This document shows, piece after piece, positions 14,867 through 24,117 of a stretch of 64,000 bases of DNA (its first letter is position 1; every line of letters begins with the position of its first letter). The notes beneath the pieces were generated by a model. It was not told where the DNA came from. It saw only the letters and a list, made by a program, of their open reading frames with translations, and did not search any database. Source of the DNA: Micromonospora sp. LH3U1 (GTDB lineage: Bacteria; Actinomycetota; Actinomycetes; Mycobacteriales; Micromonosporaceae); the NCBI RefSeq assembly GCF_028475105.1, contig NZ_CP116936.1, forward strand, positions 4,339,501 to 4,403,500, read 5' to 3'. Position numbers and translations under genes: made by a program.

Positions 14867-16927
14867 TCAGCCGGTGGTGCAGACGGTGCCGTTGAGGGTG
14901 AACGCCGTGGGCAGCACGTTCGGCCCGCTGTACGCGCCGACGAAGCCGGCGCTCACGCTGCCGCCGGCGGCGATCTGCCGGTTGTCGTCGGTCGGGGTGA
15001 CCCGCACGGCAGCGCCGACCTGCTCCCAGGTGGCGCTCCAGCCGCTGCTCACCTGCTGCCAGCCGGTCGGCCAGGTCCAGGTGAGCGTCCAGCCGTTGAT
15101 CGGGCTGGTCCCATTGTTGATGATCTCGACGCCGCCGATGTAGCCGTTGCCCCAGTCGCTGTTGGTGGTGAAGCGGACGGTGCACGCACCGGCGGCCGGG
15201 CTGCCCGTGGCGAAGGTGAGCGGCGGTGAGGCCCAGGACACCCGGCCGGCGGTGTCGCGGGCCAACACGTTGACGGTGTACCTGCTGCCCGGAACGAGGT
15301 TGCCGACCGTGAACGAGGTGGTCGTCGTCTCGCCGAGTTGCTCGCTGACCGCGCCGTTCTGCCGGTACACCTCGTACTTGGCGATCGGGCTGCCGCCCGG
15401 GGTGGCGGCCGGCCAGGAGATCGTCGCGGCGCGGTCGGTGACGCCGCTGGCGGTGGGCTGGCCCGGCGCCGAGGGCCGCCCGGCGGTCGCGCCGGCCGGG
15501 CGCAACACGAGCGTGGTCAACGAGTACGCCGGCAGCGTCCGACTTGTCGCGGAGCCGGACTGGCTGGTGGCGATGCCGGTGGCGCCGTTGGTGAGGGTGG
15601 ACACTGTCGGCGCGACGGTCGACGGGGTGAACCCGGCGTAGTCGATGGCGACCGGGTGAGCGTTGTCCGGGTCCTTGTTCACCAGCAGCACCGCGAGGTC
15701 GCCGTTGCCCCGGCGGACCGCGTGCGCGCTGACCAGCGGCTCATCGGTGCCGGCGCGGACGAACTGGTCGCCGGCCTTGGCAAAGAGCTTCATCATGGTC
15801 AACCCGTGGTACGGCGCGAACGGTGTGTTCAGTGGTGGCTCGCAGACCGAGCCGTCCGCGGTGCAGCCGCCGCTGGAGAGCATGCCGAAGTCGCCGTAGT
15901 CGGTCTGACCCGCCACCTCGGACACGGTGCCGATGCCGTTGTGCACGTTCCACCACTGGACGGTGAAGACGCCGTTCTCCAGCAGCCCGCTGTACACGTC
16001 GGCCAGGAAGAGTGCCCCCGGCTGGGTGTTCTGGCCGGTGCCGACGTTCAGCTCGGTGAAGCTGATGCCGACGCGGTCGGCGTTCGGGCCGGCGTACCGG
16101 GTGAGTTGCTGCCGCAGCAGGTAGGTCGCGTCGGGAATGTGGTTGGTGCGCGCCAGCGACTCCGCAGCGGTGCCACCCGGGTACCAGTGCACGTCCACGA
16201 AGTCGATCTTCGGGCCGGCGATGGAGAGCACCGTCTGGTTCCACGGGCCCGGGTCGCTGCCGGCGGTGATCCCGTCCGGCCAGTTGCCCGGCATCGTCAA
16301 CACCGCGCCGACCTTGATGCTCGGGTCGACCGCCTTCATCGCGTCGGCGTACTCGACGACCAGCCTCGCGTACTGTGTCGCGCTCTTGTCCGGGTGGTCG
16401 TCCGCCTCCCACGCCGACCCGTAGTGGCCGTTGCCGTAGTTCTCGTTGCCCACCGTCCAGTACCGCGCGCCGTAGCCCTTCGTCACGTTGGCGTACCGCA
16501 CCCAGTCGGCGGCCTCGGCGGGCGTGCCGGTGCCATAGTTCGCGATGATCATCGGTTGCGCGCCGACCCGCCGGACCGCCGCCATGAAGGTGTCGAAGTC
16601 GGTCCCCGGCGCGACGTAGCCGCCGGGAGCGGTGTGGTCCTTCCAGTGGTAGATGTCGGCGTACGAGCCGCCGGGATAGCGCATCATCTGCACACCGGCG
16701 TCGCGCAACAGGTCCGACGTCTCGGCGGTGCCCAGGTTCTGGTCCCAGATGGCGTGGTTGACGCCCAGCGCGGTGTTCGGCACGGTCGCCAGTCCTGCGC
16801 GGGCGTTCACGGTCACCACGACCGGGTCGGCCGCCGCGCTGGCGGTCGGTGGGTTGACGCCGGACAACGCGCTCGCGGCGAGCAGCAGGCTCGCCAGGAG
16901 TGCGGCACGGCTTTTCGGGATGTGCAT
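14867..16927 (-). CDS. Secreted GH-A clan glycosidase (arabinofuranosidase-like) with Fn3 and CBM2
   Basis: The 686-residue protein has a signal peptide (MHIPKSRAALLASLLLAASA), a TIM-barrel catalytic domain (about 40-490), an Fn3 domain (about 490-580: APGQPTASGVTDRAATISWPA) and a C-terminal CBM2 (about 585-686: CTVRFTTNSDWGNGYIGGVEI). The barrel shows RYPGGSYADIYHWKD, the acid/base Glu in VGNENYG and the presumed nucleophile Glu in SFTELNVG. This fits GH51/GH44-like alpha-L-arabinofuranosidases or related plant-cell-wall enzymes; the exact family needs a profile search. CBM2 modules usually bind cellulose or xylan. The ATG at 16927 has GGAGGAA before it. It complements the xylan locus downstream. 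Confidence 0.75.
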   Translation of the reverse strand: MHIPKSRAALLASLLLAASALSGVNPPTASAAADPVVVTVNARAGLATVPNTALGVNHAIWDQNLGTAETSDLLRDAGVQMMRYPGGSYADIYHWKDHTAPGGYVAPGTDFDTFMAAVRRVGAQPMIIANYGTGTPAEAADWVRYANVTKGYGARYWTVGNENYGNGHYGSAWEADDHPDKSATQYARLVVEYADAMKAVDPSIKVGAVLTMPGNWPDGITAGSDPGPWNQTVLSIAGPKIDFVDVHWYPGGTAAESLARTNHIPDATYLLRQQLTRYAGPNADRVGISFTELNVGTGQNTQPGALFLADVYSGLLENGVFTVQWWNVHNGIGTVSEVAGQTDYGDFGMLSSGGCTADGSVCEPPLNTPFAPYHGLTMMKLFAKAGDQFVRAGTDEPLVSAHAVRRGNGDLAVLLVNKDPDNAHPVAIDYAGFTPSTVAPTVSTLTNGATGIATSQSGSATSRTLPAYSLTTLVLRPAGATAGRPSAPGQPTASGVTDRAATISWPAATPGGSPIAKYEVYRQNGAVSEQLGETTTTSFTVGNLVPGSRYTVNVLARDTAGRVSWASPPLTFATGSPAAGACTVRFTTNSDWGNGYIGGVEIINNGTSPINGWTLTWTWPTGWQQVSSGWSATWEQVGAAVRVTPTDDNRQIAAGGSVSAGFVGAYSGPNVLPTAFTLNGTVCTTG

Positions 16928-17212
16928 GGCGGGGGTTCCTCCACGGTGAACGACGGTGAGTCGCCCAGCCGGACGGATGCGACGCGGTCGCGGGCGGACT
17001 CGTGGACGGACAGGACCCGGTGTCCCGTCCCTCGTGCCCCGTCCCCCCGAATCCGTGGTCTGGATCCCGGCTGCCCAGTGGACGGGCGTCAGCCCCGCGC
17101 GTGCGGCATGCAATCGACGGTAAAGAATGTCACACGCAAATCGATGATCTCAAGGAGTCCGGTCGAGCAGCTGGCTTCGGCGAGTCGGTTGGTGCCCGAA
17201 TAGGCTCGCGGC

Positions 17213-17920
17213 ATGCGGGGACGATTCGGTGCGTTCAGGCGGTGGTACGGGGAGCGTCGGCGGTTCGTCCGCGGCACGCTCCTCGCGCTGGTGGTCGGTG
17301 CGGTGCTGCTGACCGGCGGCACGGTGGCCAGTGTGGCGTGGATCCGCGACGCGGCGGACGGTCACATCTACAGCGAGGCTGCCGTGCCGGACGCGCCGGT
17401 CGCCCTGGTCCTGGGGACGAAGGTGGACGCGGACGGCACGCCGTCACCGTTCCTGGCGGCCCGGTTGGAGATCGCGCGACGGTTGTTCGACACCGGCAAG
17501 GTGCGGGCGATCCTGGTGTCGGGCGACAACATGAACGCGGACTACAACGAGCCCGTCGCGATGCTGGGTTGGCTGGTCGACCGGGGGGTGCCGGCGCGGA
17601 AGGTGGTGCTCGACTACGCCGGTTTCGACACGTACGACTCGTGCGCGCGGGCTGAACGAATCTTCGGGGTGCGGCGCGCGACGGTCGTGACGCAGTCCTT
17701 TCATCTCCCCCGCGCCGTGGCACTGTGCCGGCGTCTCGGCATCGACGCCAGCGGAGTCGGTGACGAGACCGCGAGGCGCTACTCCCAGACGTGGCGGGTC
17801 AGTTCGTCCCGCGAGAACGGCGCGTGTCTGAAAGCCGCGCTGGATCTGCTCTCCCGTCGGGACCCGGCACACCTCGGCCGCCGGGAGACGGGCGTCGACG
17901 ACGCTCTCCGGGACAGCTGA
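17213..17920 (+). CDS. YdcF/SanA-like DUF218 protein
   Basis: The 235-residue protein has one N-terminal membrane anchor (GTLLALVVGAVLLTGGTVASVAWI, about 21-44) and a DUF218 domain (about 60-215) with VALVLGTKVDADGTPSPFLAARLEIARRLF, ILVSGDN, TYDSCARAERIFG and VVTQSFHLPRAVALCRRLGID. Relatives SanA and ElyC of E. coli affect envelope integrity and vancomycin resistance at low temperature; the enzyme activity is not known. The ATG at 17213 has only a weak upstream signal. The gene stands alone, divergent from the glycosidase and convergent with the LacI regulator. Confidence 0.88.
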   Translation: MRGRFGAFRRWYGERRRFVRGTLLALVVGAVLLTGGTVASVAWIRDAADGHIYSEAAVPDAPVALVLGTKVDADGTPSPFLAARLEIARRLFDTGKVRAILVSGDNMNADYNEPVAMLGWLVDRGVPARKVVLDYAGFDTYDSCARAERIFGVRRATVVTQSFHLPRAVALCRRLGIDASGVGDETARRYSQTWRVSSSRENGACLKAALDLLSRRDPAHLGRRETGVDDALRDS

Positions 17921-17926
17921 ACAGCG

Positions 17927-18961
17927 TCACGACGGCGGCCGCCCGCGCGGTGGTGGTGCGGCGCTGTCGCGGACGATGAGTTCGGTGGCGAGCTCGATCC
18001 GAGGGCTTTCGGTCTTCTCGCCGCTGGCGAGGCGCAGCACGGTCCGCGCGGCCAGCATGCCCATCTCGGCCAGTGGTTGACGAACGGTGGTCAGCGGCGG
18101 GGAGCACCACCGGACCTCCGGCAGATCGTCGAAGCCGACCACGCTGATGTCGTCGGGCACCCGGAGGCCGCGTTTGCGGACCGCCTCGTAGACGCCGAGT
18201 GCCATCTGGTCGCTGGAGGCGAAGATCGCGGTGGGCGGGTCGGGCAGGGCCAGCAGTTGCGTACCCGCGGTGAAGCCGGCCTCGTGATAGAAGTTGCCGG
18301 GCCGGATGAGGGTGTCGTCGACGGGGATATCGGCGGCGCCGAGGGCGGCCCGGTAGCCGTCCATCCGGGCTCGGCTGCACATCAGGTGCGGTGGGCCGGC
18401 GATGAACCCGATGCGGCGGTGGCCGAGGCCGATCAGATACTGGTTGGCGCTCAGGCTGCCCGCCCAGTTGGTGGCGCCGATGGTGGGTGACTCCTGCGGG
18501 TCCACCCCGGCGGGGTCGATGATGACCACCGGCAGGTGGAGCCGGCGCAGCTCGGCCTGCAACGGTGGGTTCACCATCGAGGTCACGAAGATGACGCCCT
18601 CGGTGGAGCGCGTACGCATGTTGTCGAGCCACTGCTTGGCCGACGAGATGCGCCAGTGGATGGCCGACACGACGGTGCCGACACCGCTGGTCTGGCCGAC
18701 GTCCTCCACCCCGCGGATGATCTCCACGGCCCACGGGCTGTCCAGGTCGTTGAAGACCAGGTCGATGAGGGCGGCGTCGGTACGGCGGGCCGGCGACCGC
18801 CGGCGGTAACCGTGCCGGTTGAGCAGTGCCTCGACGCGTTCCCGGGTGTCGGGAGCGACGTCGGAGCGGCCGTTGATGACCCGGGAGACCGTGGGTACGG
18901 AGACACCGGCCAACCGCGCGATCATGGCGATGGTGACGTTTCGGCCGTTCTCCGAGCCCAC
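17927..18961 (-). CDS. LacI-family transcriptional regulator of the sugar locus
   Basis: The 344-residue protein has the LacI helix-turn-helix and hinge (VTIAMIARLAGVSVPTVSRVINGRSDVAPDTRERVEALLNRHGYRR, about 9-55) and a periplasmic-binding-type effector domain with IGATNWAGSLSANQYLIGLGHRRIGFIAGP, AIFASSDQMALGVYEA and DISVVGFDDLPEVRW. It begins at a GTG 53 bp after the stop of the second permease, as the last gene of a four-gene operon for a binding-protein-dependent sugar importer. Such regulators usually repress their own importer and linked hydrolase until the sugar is present. Candidate operators lie between the importer and GH43 starts. Confidence 0.92.
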   Translation of the reverse strand: MGSENGRNVTIAMIARLAGVSVPTVSRVINGRSDVAPDTRERVEALLNRHGYRRRSPARRTDAALIDLVFNDLDSPWAVEIIRGVEDVGQTSGVGTVVSAIHWRISSAKQWLDNMRTRSTEGVIFVTSMVNPPLQAELRRLHLPVVIIDPAGVDPQESPTIGATNWAGSLSANQYLIGLGHRRIGFIAGPPHLMCSRARMDGYRAALGAADIPVDDTLIRPGNFYHEAGFTAGTQLLALPDPPTAIFASSDQMALGVYEAVRKRGLRVPDDISVVGFDDLPEVRWCSPPLTTVRQPLAEMGMLAARTVLRLASGEKTESPRIELATELIVRDSAAPPPRGRPPS

Positions 18962-19014
18962 GGTTCGCCCCTTAGTCTGGCTGGAAGCTCAGGTCTGCTC
19001 GCACTGGTGCGGGG

Positions 19015-19851
19015 TCACCCCTTGACGCTGCCGGTCAGGCCGCCGATGAGCTGGCGTTCGGCCACGGCGTAGAAGCCCAGGGCCGGAAGCATGGACAGCA
19101 CGACGTAGGCGAGCACCCGTGCGGTGTCGTCGGCGTACTGGCCCTGGAACGCCTGGACCCCGACAGGGAGGGTCCACCAGCTCTGGTCGCTGAAGACGAC
19201 CAGCGGGAGCATGAAGTTGTTCCAACTGGTGACGACGGCCAGCACCGAGACGGTGGCCAGTGCGGGACGGGCCATCGGCAGCAGGACCCGCCAGAAGAAG
19301 CCGAAGGAACCGCACCCGTCGAGGACGGCAGCCTCCTCGACCTCGGCGGGAATGGTGCGGAAGAACTGACGCAGGATGATGATGGTGATCGGCAGCCCGA
19401 AGGCGGCCTGGGGCAGGATGACGCCGAGCGGGTTGTCCAGCAGGCCCATGCCGCGCAGCAGGACGAACAGCGGAAGGATGGCCACCGCGAACGGGAACAT
19501 CAAGCCGATCGCGAACAGGGTGACCAGGAACTCGCGGCCCCGGAAGGCGTAGCGCGCGAAGACGAACGCGGCCATGGCCGCCGCGCCGACGACGATGAAG
19601 GTGCTGCTCACGGCGATGAGGAGGCTGTTGCCGAGCTGCCGCCAGAACACCCCGTTGCTCAGGATGTCGAGGTAGTTCGGCACCCAGGGGTCGGGCCAGC
19701 CCAGCGGGTTGGTGGACAGCTGGCCGTTGTCCTTGAAGCCGCCGAGCACGCCGAACCACACCGGCACGACGATGAGCGCGCCGACGATGATGCAAATGAG
19801 GTGCAGCGCGACGCTGCGGGTCCGCTGGACGCGACTCGCCGTGGCGGTCAT
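19015..19851 (-). CDS. Carbohydrate ABC transporter permease (MalG type)
   Basis: The 278-residue protein has six predicted membrane helices and the EAA loop EVEEAAVLDGCGSFGFFWRVLLPMARPAL at about 190-218, which contacts the ATPase. The profile is that of MalG/CUT1 sugar permeases. Its start overlaps the end of the upstream permease by 4 bp. No ATPase gene is present in the operon; actinomycete CUT1 importers normally share a genome-wide ATPase (MsiK type), so this is expected and not a defect. Confidence 0.93.
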   Translation of the reverse strand: MTATASRVQRTRSVALHLICIIVGALIVVPVWFGVLGGFKDNGQLSTNPLGWPDPWVPNYLDILSNGVFWRQLGNSLLIAVSSTFIVVGAAAMAAFVFARYAFRGREFLVTLFAIGLMFPFAVAILPLFVLLRGMGLLDNPLGVILPQAAFGLPITIIILRQFFRTIPAEVEEAAVLDGCGSFGFFWRVLLPMARPALATVSVLAVVTSWNNFMLPLVVFSDQSWWTLPVGVQAFQGQYADDTARVLAYVVLSMLPALGFYAVAERQLIGGLTGSVKG

Positions 19852-20846
19852 CGCTGGCCTCCCTGGTTGGTGATCGCGCCCGCGGTGTCACGACGCAGGA
19901 CGACGCGTTGGTAGAGCAGGGCGAAGACGAGGCTCAGCAGGAACATGACGATGCTGATCGCGCTCGCGTAGCCGACCTCGAAGCGGCGGAAGCCGTACTG
20001 GTACATCGTGACGGCCAGGGTCTCCGAGGAGTGGATCGGACCACCGCCGGTGAGCACCCAGACCATGTCGAACAACTGGATGGTGCCGATGACCGACAGG
20101 AACACGCTGATCCGGATCGTCGGGCCGAGTAGAGGCAGGGTGACATGTCGGAACGCCTGCCAGGCGGTGGCGCCGTCAGTGACCGCAGCCTCGGACAGCT
20201 CCTTGGGGATCCCCTGCCGGGCGGCCAGGAAGAGCATCATGTAGAGGCCGAAGTACTTCCAGGACACCACCAGGAAGACGGCGAACAGCACAGTGTCCGG
20301 GTCGGCGAAGACCGCGCCCGCATCGGCGCCCAGCCACCGCGAAACCCCCTCGCCCAGCCCTCGGTTGGGTGAGAACACCAGGGTGAACAGGACGGCCGTG
20401 GTGACCTCGGAGAGCACGTACGGTGCGAAGAAGATCAGCCGGTAGACGGCCCGGCCGCGAAGTGGCTGGTTGAGGAGCATGGCCAGGGCCAGCGCAGCAG
20501 GCAGCTGCACGACCAGGGACAGCACCACCAGCACGAGGCCGCGCCGCAGGTCGCCACGGAAGGTCGGGTCGCTGAAGGCACGGGTGTAGTTGTCCAGCCC
20601 GACGAAGTTCTCCGGCAGCCCGAAGCCGTTCCACTTGTAGAGACTGGCGTAGCTGGCCACCACGATGGGTGCGATGACCAACAGCAGGAACAGCGCCAGG
20701 GCAGGCGCCAGGAACACGGCGAGGACGCCGCCCCGGCCCGGCCGGGGCTGGCGGCCGCGCTGACGCGCGGTGCCCGGCCCCGGTGCCGGCGGATCGGTCG
20801 CCGTGTCGCCGCGCCTCGTGTCCGACACGGTCGATGGCCTGGTCAT
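19848..20846 (-). CDS. Carbohydrate ABC transporter permease (MalF type)
   Basis: The 332-residue protein has a proline-rich, charged N-terminal tail of about 40 residues, six membrane helices and the EAA loop ELSEAAVTDGATAWQAFRHVTLPLLGPTI at about 230-258. It is the MalF-type partner of the following permease. The binding protein gene ends 52 bp upstream. Together these genes make a CUT1 importer for an oligosaccharide, probably a xylan or arabinoxylan product given the divergent GH43 gene. Confidence 0.93.
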   Translation of the reverse strand: MTRPSTVSDTRRGDTATDPPAPGPGTARQRGRQPRPGRGGVLAVFLAPALALFLLLVIAPIVVASYASLYKWNGFGLPENFVGLDNYTRAFSDPTFRGDLRRGLVLVVLSLVVQLPAALALAMLLNQPLRGRAVYRLIFFAPYVLSEVTTAVLFTLVFSPNRGLGEGVSRWLGADAGAVFADPDTVLFAVFLVVSWKYFGLYMMLFLAARQGIPKELSEAAVTDGATAWQAFRHVTLPLLGPTIRISVFLSVIGTIQLFDMVWVLTGGGPIHSSETLAVTMYQYGFRRFEVGYASAISIVMFLLSLVFALLYQRVVLRRDTAGAITNQGGQR

Positions 20847-20898
20847 TCCTGCTCCACTCGGGTTCTTCGGCCGGCTACGGATGGGTGCTGGTTCACGG

Positions 20899-22191
20899 TC
20901 AGGCGGTCTTCGCCACCTGCGTGATGTCCTTGAGGATCGCCGCAGGCTGCTTCTTGCCGGCGATGATCTCGGCGACGCTGTCGTTGATCTGCTGCCCGAG
21001 TGCGGGCGCGTACGCCTGGTCGAGGTAGAGCTGGAAGCCGGTGTTCTTGGCCAGGGTCTCCGCGACGACCTTGCCGTTGGCGTCGGGAATGGCCGAGGTG
21101 GCCTCCTTCACCGTGGGCAGCACCGCGCCGGTCTGGGCGGACCGGCGCTGGTTGTCGGCGCTGAGCAGGAACTTCAGGAAGTCGATGGTGGCGGCCGGCG
21201 CGTCCTTGCCGACGGCGAAGCCGTTGCCGCCGCCGAAGACCTCGGTCGCGGTGCCCTTGCCGCCGTCCACGGCGGGGAACGGGAAGAAGCCGAGCTTGTC
21301 GCCGAGGCCCTTCTTGCTGGTCGAGCTGGACGCCTGCACCGCTGGCGCCCACTGCCCCATCAGCTCCATGGCGGCGCCGCCGTTGCCCATGGTGGCGGCC
21401 TGCCCGTCGGGTGAGCCGTATTCGGCGCCGAGGAACCCCTTCTGGAAGGGCTGCAGGTCGACGAGTTCCTTGAGCCGCTCACCTGCGGCGGCAAGGTCAG
21501 GGGTGTCGAAGTTCTTGTCGTCGACGGCCTTCTGCAGCGCGCCCACTCCACCGATCCGCATGGCGAGGTAGGACCAGTAGAAGTGGGCCGGCCACTTGTC
21601 CTTGCCGGCCAGGGCGACCGGGGTGATGCCGGCGGCCTTGAGCTTGCGGACCGCGTCGAGCAGACCGGTCCAGGTGGTGGGGGCCTCGGTGATGCCGGCG
21701 CGGGTGAAGAGGTCCTTGTTGTACCAGAACCCGACCATGCCAATGTCGAACGGAATGCCGTAGATCTTGCCGTCGATCGTGTACGGCTGCATGGCGGCGG
21801 GCAGGATGCCGCCGACCAATGACTTCACGTCGTCGGTGAGGTCCTTGACCAGGCCCGCGTCCACCTGCTGCTTGAGTACGCCGCCACCCCAGGACTGGAA
21901 CAGGTCCGGCGGATCGCCGGCCTGGGTGGCGGTGGTGAGCTTGGCCTTGAAAGCCTCGTTCTCCAGCGGCTGGATGGTGAACGTGACGTTGCTGTGTGCG
22001 GTCTTGTACTCGTTGGAGATCGCCGCCCACACCGGCAGCATCGGTTCGGTGTTCTGGATGTGCCACCAGTTGATGGTCTGCGGGGCGTTCGGGTCGCTGG
22101 ACTCCCCGTCGCTACAGGCGCTGAGGAAATACGCGCCTGCGCCAGCGCCGGCAAGACCGAGCAGCGTTCGGCGGGAAACGTGCGTTGTCAT
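20899..22191 (-). CDS. Sugar-binding lipoprotein of ABC importer
   Basis: The 430-residue protein carries a twin-arginine-like lipoprotein signal (VSRRTLLGLAGAGAGAYFLSAC; lipobox LSAC at about 23-26) and an extracellular binding-protein fold with INWWHIQNTEP at the start of the mature part, AKLTTATQAGDPPDLFQSWGGG and IYGIPFDIGMVGFWYNKDLFTRAG. It captures the sugar outside the membrane and delivers it to the two permeases. The RR pair suggests Tat export, common for actinomycete lipoproteins. It is the first gene of the operon and is divergent from the GH43 gene. Confidence 0.93.
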   Translation of the reverse strand: MTTHVSRRTLLGLAGAGAGAYFLSACSDGESSDPNAPQTINWWHIQNTEPMLPVWAAISNEYKTAHSNVTFTIQPLENEAFKAKLTTATQAGDPPDLFQSWGGGVLKQQVDAGLVKDLTDDVKSLVGGILPAAMQPYTIDGKIYGIPFDIGMVGFWYNKDLFTRAGITEAPTTWTGLLDAVRKLKAAGITPVALAGKDKWPAHFYWSYLAMRIGGVGALQKAVDDKNFDTPDLAAAGERLKELVDLQPFQKGFLGAEYGSPDGQAATMGNGGAAMELMGQWAPAVQASSSTSKKGLGDKLGFFPFPAVDGGKGTATEVFGGGNGFAVGKDAPAATIDFLKFLLSADNQRRSAQTGAVLPTVKEATSAIPDANGKVVAETLAKNTGFQLYLDQAYAPALGQQINDSVAEIIAGKKQPAAILKDITQVAKTA

Positions 22192-22263
22192 GATCCATCC
22201 CTTCAGGGACTCACGGGGTGCTCGGACGCCGGTCGAGCCGGCGGGGTGGGAACCTGTATCTCC

Positions 22264-22274
22264 GGAACTTTCAA
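22264..22274. promoter_or_regulatory. Candidate LacI-family half operator near importer start
   Basis: GGAACTTTCAA lies 73 bp upstream of the importer start. It resembles the GAAA-N-TTTC type sites bound by xylan-utilisation LacI regulators of Streptomyces. A related sequence lies at 22391-22418. Binding is inferred. Confidence 0.35.
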
Positions 22275-22390
22275 TGCTTCGCCGGTATTACCGGGCGATG
22301 GCCGGCACGCTACGAGCTGTTGTCGCAACGGTCAAGACCTCTGTCCTATTGCGAAAAGACCGGCTAGCGTATGCAGGACTTCCAGTGAAT

Positions 22391-22418
22391 CTGGACCGCA
22401 AGTTTCCGGAAGTTCCAG
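22391..22418. promoter_or_regulatory. Candidate LacI-family operator upstream of GH43 gene
   Basis: The stretch begins CTGGA and ends TCCAG and has TTCCGGAA at 22404-22411 in its middle; its reverse strand reads GGAAACTTGC, similar to the site at 22264. It lies 23-50 bp before the GH43 start, a position suited to repression. Confidence 0.4.
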
Positions 22419-22440
22419 ACAGTCGCCCAGAGGAGCCCTC

Positions 22441-24066
22441 GTGTCGACCGACATCGCTAACGTGGTGACCGCTGCCCGGTCGATCCGCAATCCCGTCCTC
22501 GCCGGGTTCCACCCGGATCCGTCGATCCTGCGCGTCGGCGATGACTACTACCTGGCCACCTCGACCTTCGAGTGGTATCCGGGTGTGCGTGTGCACCATT
22601 CGCGTGATCTCGTGAACTGGCGCACCCTGGGCGGGATCATCACCGACCGCCGCCTGCTCGACCTACGCGGCTGCGGTGACTCCAACGGAGTGTGGGCACC
22701 CGACCTGACGTACCACGACGGTGAGTTCCACCTCGTCTACAGCGACGTGGCCAGCTTCGCCAGCGGCTACTGGGACCCACAGAACTTCCTGATCACCGCC
22801 AAGGACATCACCGGCCCCTGGTCGGACCCGGTGAAACTGCACGGGCGCGGTTTCGACGCCGCGCTGTTCCACGACGACGACGGCACCACGTGGCTGCTGA
22901 GCATGAGCGCGGACTGGCGACCCGGCCGGGACCGCTTCGGCGGCATCGAAATCCAGCAGTACGACCGCGCCGCGCGCCGCCTGGTCGGCCGGCCCCGCAT
23001 CCTGTTCACCGGCACCCACGTCGGCGTCACCGAGGGTCCGCACCTGTACCGCCACGACGGCTGGTACTGGCTGATCACCGCCGAGGGCGGCACCAGCTGG
23101 GAACACCAGGTCACCGTGGCGCGGTCCCGGGAGCTGTTCGGACCGTACGAGGTGGACCCGGACGGGCCGCTGCTCAGTTCCGTCGGGCGGCCTGACCTGC
23201 GATTGCAGAAAGCCGGGCACGGCAGCCTGGTCCGGACCCCCGACGACGGGTGGTACCTGGCCCACCTGGTTGCCCGCCCCTACTCACCGCTGGGCAGTTG
23301 CGTGCTGGGCCGGGAGACCGCGATCCAGCGGGTCGAGTGGCCGTCGGGTGGCTGGCCCCGGATCGCCGGAGGGGTGCCAGCAGAGGAGGTCGCCGCGCCC
23401 GACCTGCCCGCGCACCCGTGGCCGGCGGAGCCCGACACCGACCACTTCGACGCCCCCGAGCTGGCTCTGTGCTGGTCGACGCTGCGCCGGCCGGCCACCG
23501 CGGACTGGATCGACCTGCACTCCCGCCCGTCGCACCTACGGGTGCACGGCGGGCAGTCACCGGTCGGTCGACAGGCTCCCAGCCTGGTCGGGCGACGCGT
23601 CGGTGCGACGCACTGCTCCCTGGAGACCGTGGTGGAGTTCGACCCGGTCGACCACCGTCAGCTCGCCGGGATCACCGCCTACTACAACACCCTCAACTGG
23701 CACCACCTCTACCTGACCCGCGCCGACGACGGGCGGACGGTGCTGGAGTTGCTCAGCTCCGACAACGGCCGACTCATCCCGTACCCCGAGCTGACCGTCG
23801 ACGTCAGCGCCGTCACCCGGGTCGGCCTGCGGGCCGTCTTCGACGGGCCGGTGGTGCGCTTCGACTACGACCTCGGCACCGGTTGGCAGCGGCTGGCTAT
23901 CGACCTGGACGCGACCATCCTGTCCGACGAGCACGCCGCGCTGATCATCGACGGCGAGCCGGCGGCGTGGGGCTTCACCGGGGCGTTCCTCGGCCTCTGG
24001 GTGCAGGACCTCGGCGGCGACGGCGTGTACGCCGACTTCGACCTGGCTACCTACCGGGAGCACTGA
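22441..24066 (+). CDS. GH43 beta-xylosidase/arabinofuranosidase
   Basis: GH43 enzymes release xylose or arabinose from oligosaccharides by an inverting mechanism. The 541-residue protein has the five-bladed propeller (about 15-310) with base Asp26 in GFHPDPSIL, pKa-modulating Asp139 in GFDAALFHDD and acid Glu198 in VTEGPHLY. A C-terminal beta-sandwich (about 340-541, HWPW then LAGITAYYNTLNWHHLYLT) is typical of beta-xylosidases of subfamilies 11/12. No signal peptide is present, so it acts in the cytoplasm on sugars imported by the divergent ABC system. The GTG at 22441 has AGAGGAG before it. Confidence 0.9.
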   Translation: MSTDIANVVTAARSIRNPVLAGFHPDPSILRVGDDYYLATSTFEWYPGVRVHHSRDLVNWRTLGGIITDRRLLDLRGCGDSNGVWAPDLTYHDGEFHLVYSDVASFASGYWDPQNFLITAKDITGPWSDPVKLHGRGFDAALFHDDDGTTWLLSMSADWRPGRDRFGGIEIQQYDRAARRLVGRPRILFTGTHVGVTEGPHLYRHDGWYWLITAEGGTSWEHQVTVARSRELFGPYEVDPDGPLLSSVGRPDLRLQKAGHGSLVRTPDDGWYLAHLVARPYSPLGSCVLGRETAIQRVEWPSGGWPRIAGGVPAEEVAAPDLPAHPWPAEPDTDHFDAPELALCWSTLRRPATADWIDLHSRPSHLRVHGGQSPVGRQAPSLVGRRVGATHCSLETVVEFDPVDHRQLAGITAYYNTLNWHHLYLTRADDGRTVLELLSSDNGRLIPYPELTVDVSAVTRVGLRAVFDGPVVRFDYDLGTGWQRLAIDLDATILSDEHAALIIDGEPAAWGFTGAFLGLWVQDLGGDGVYADFDLATYREH

Positions 24067-24070
24067 CCAC

Positions 24071-24105
24071 GCGGACGGCACCCGGCCCAGTCGGGTGCCG
24101 TCCGC
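24071..24105. terminator. Bidirectional stem-loop terminator
   Basis: Perfect 14-bp arms (24071-24084 and 24092-24105) with a 7-base loop, between the convergent GH43 and lipoprotein genes. Confidence 0.85.
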
Positions 24106-24117
24106 GCGTCAGCCGTA

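Noticed and set aside
15338..17203. 621-codon plus-strand open frame opposite the CBM2 glycosidase
   Set aside because: The minus strand encodes a full signal peptide-GH-Fn3-CBM2 protein; the plus frame is Val/Arg/Gly-rich and has no family feature.
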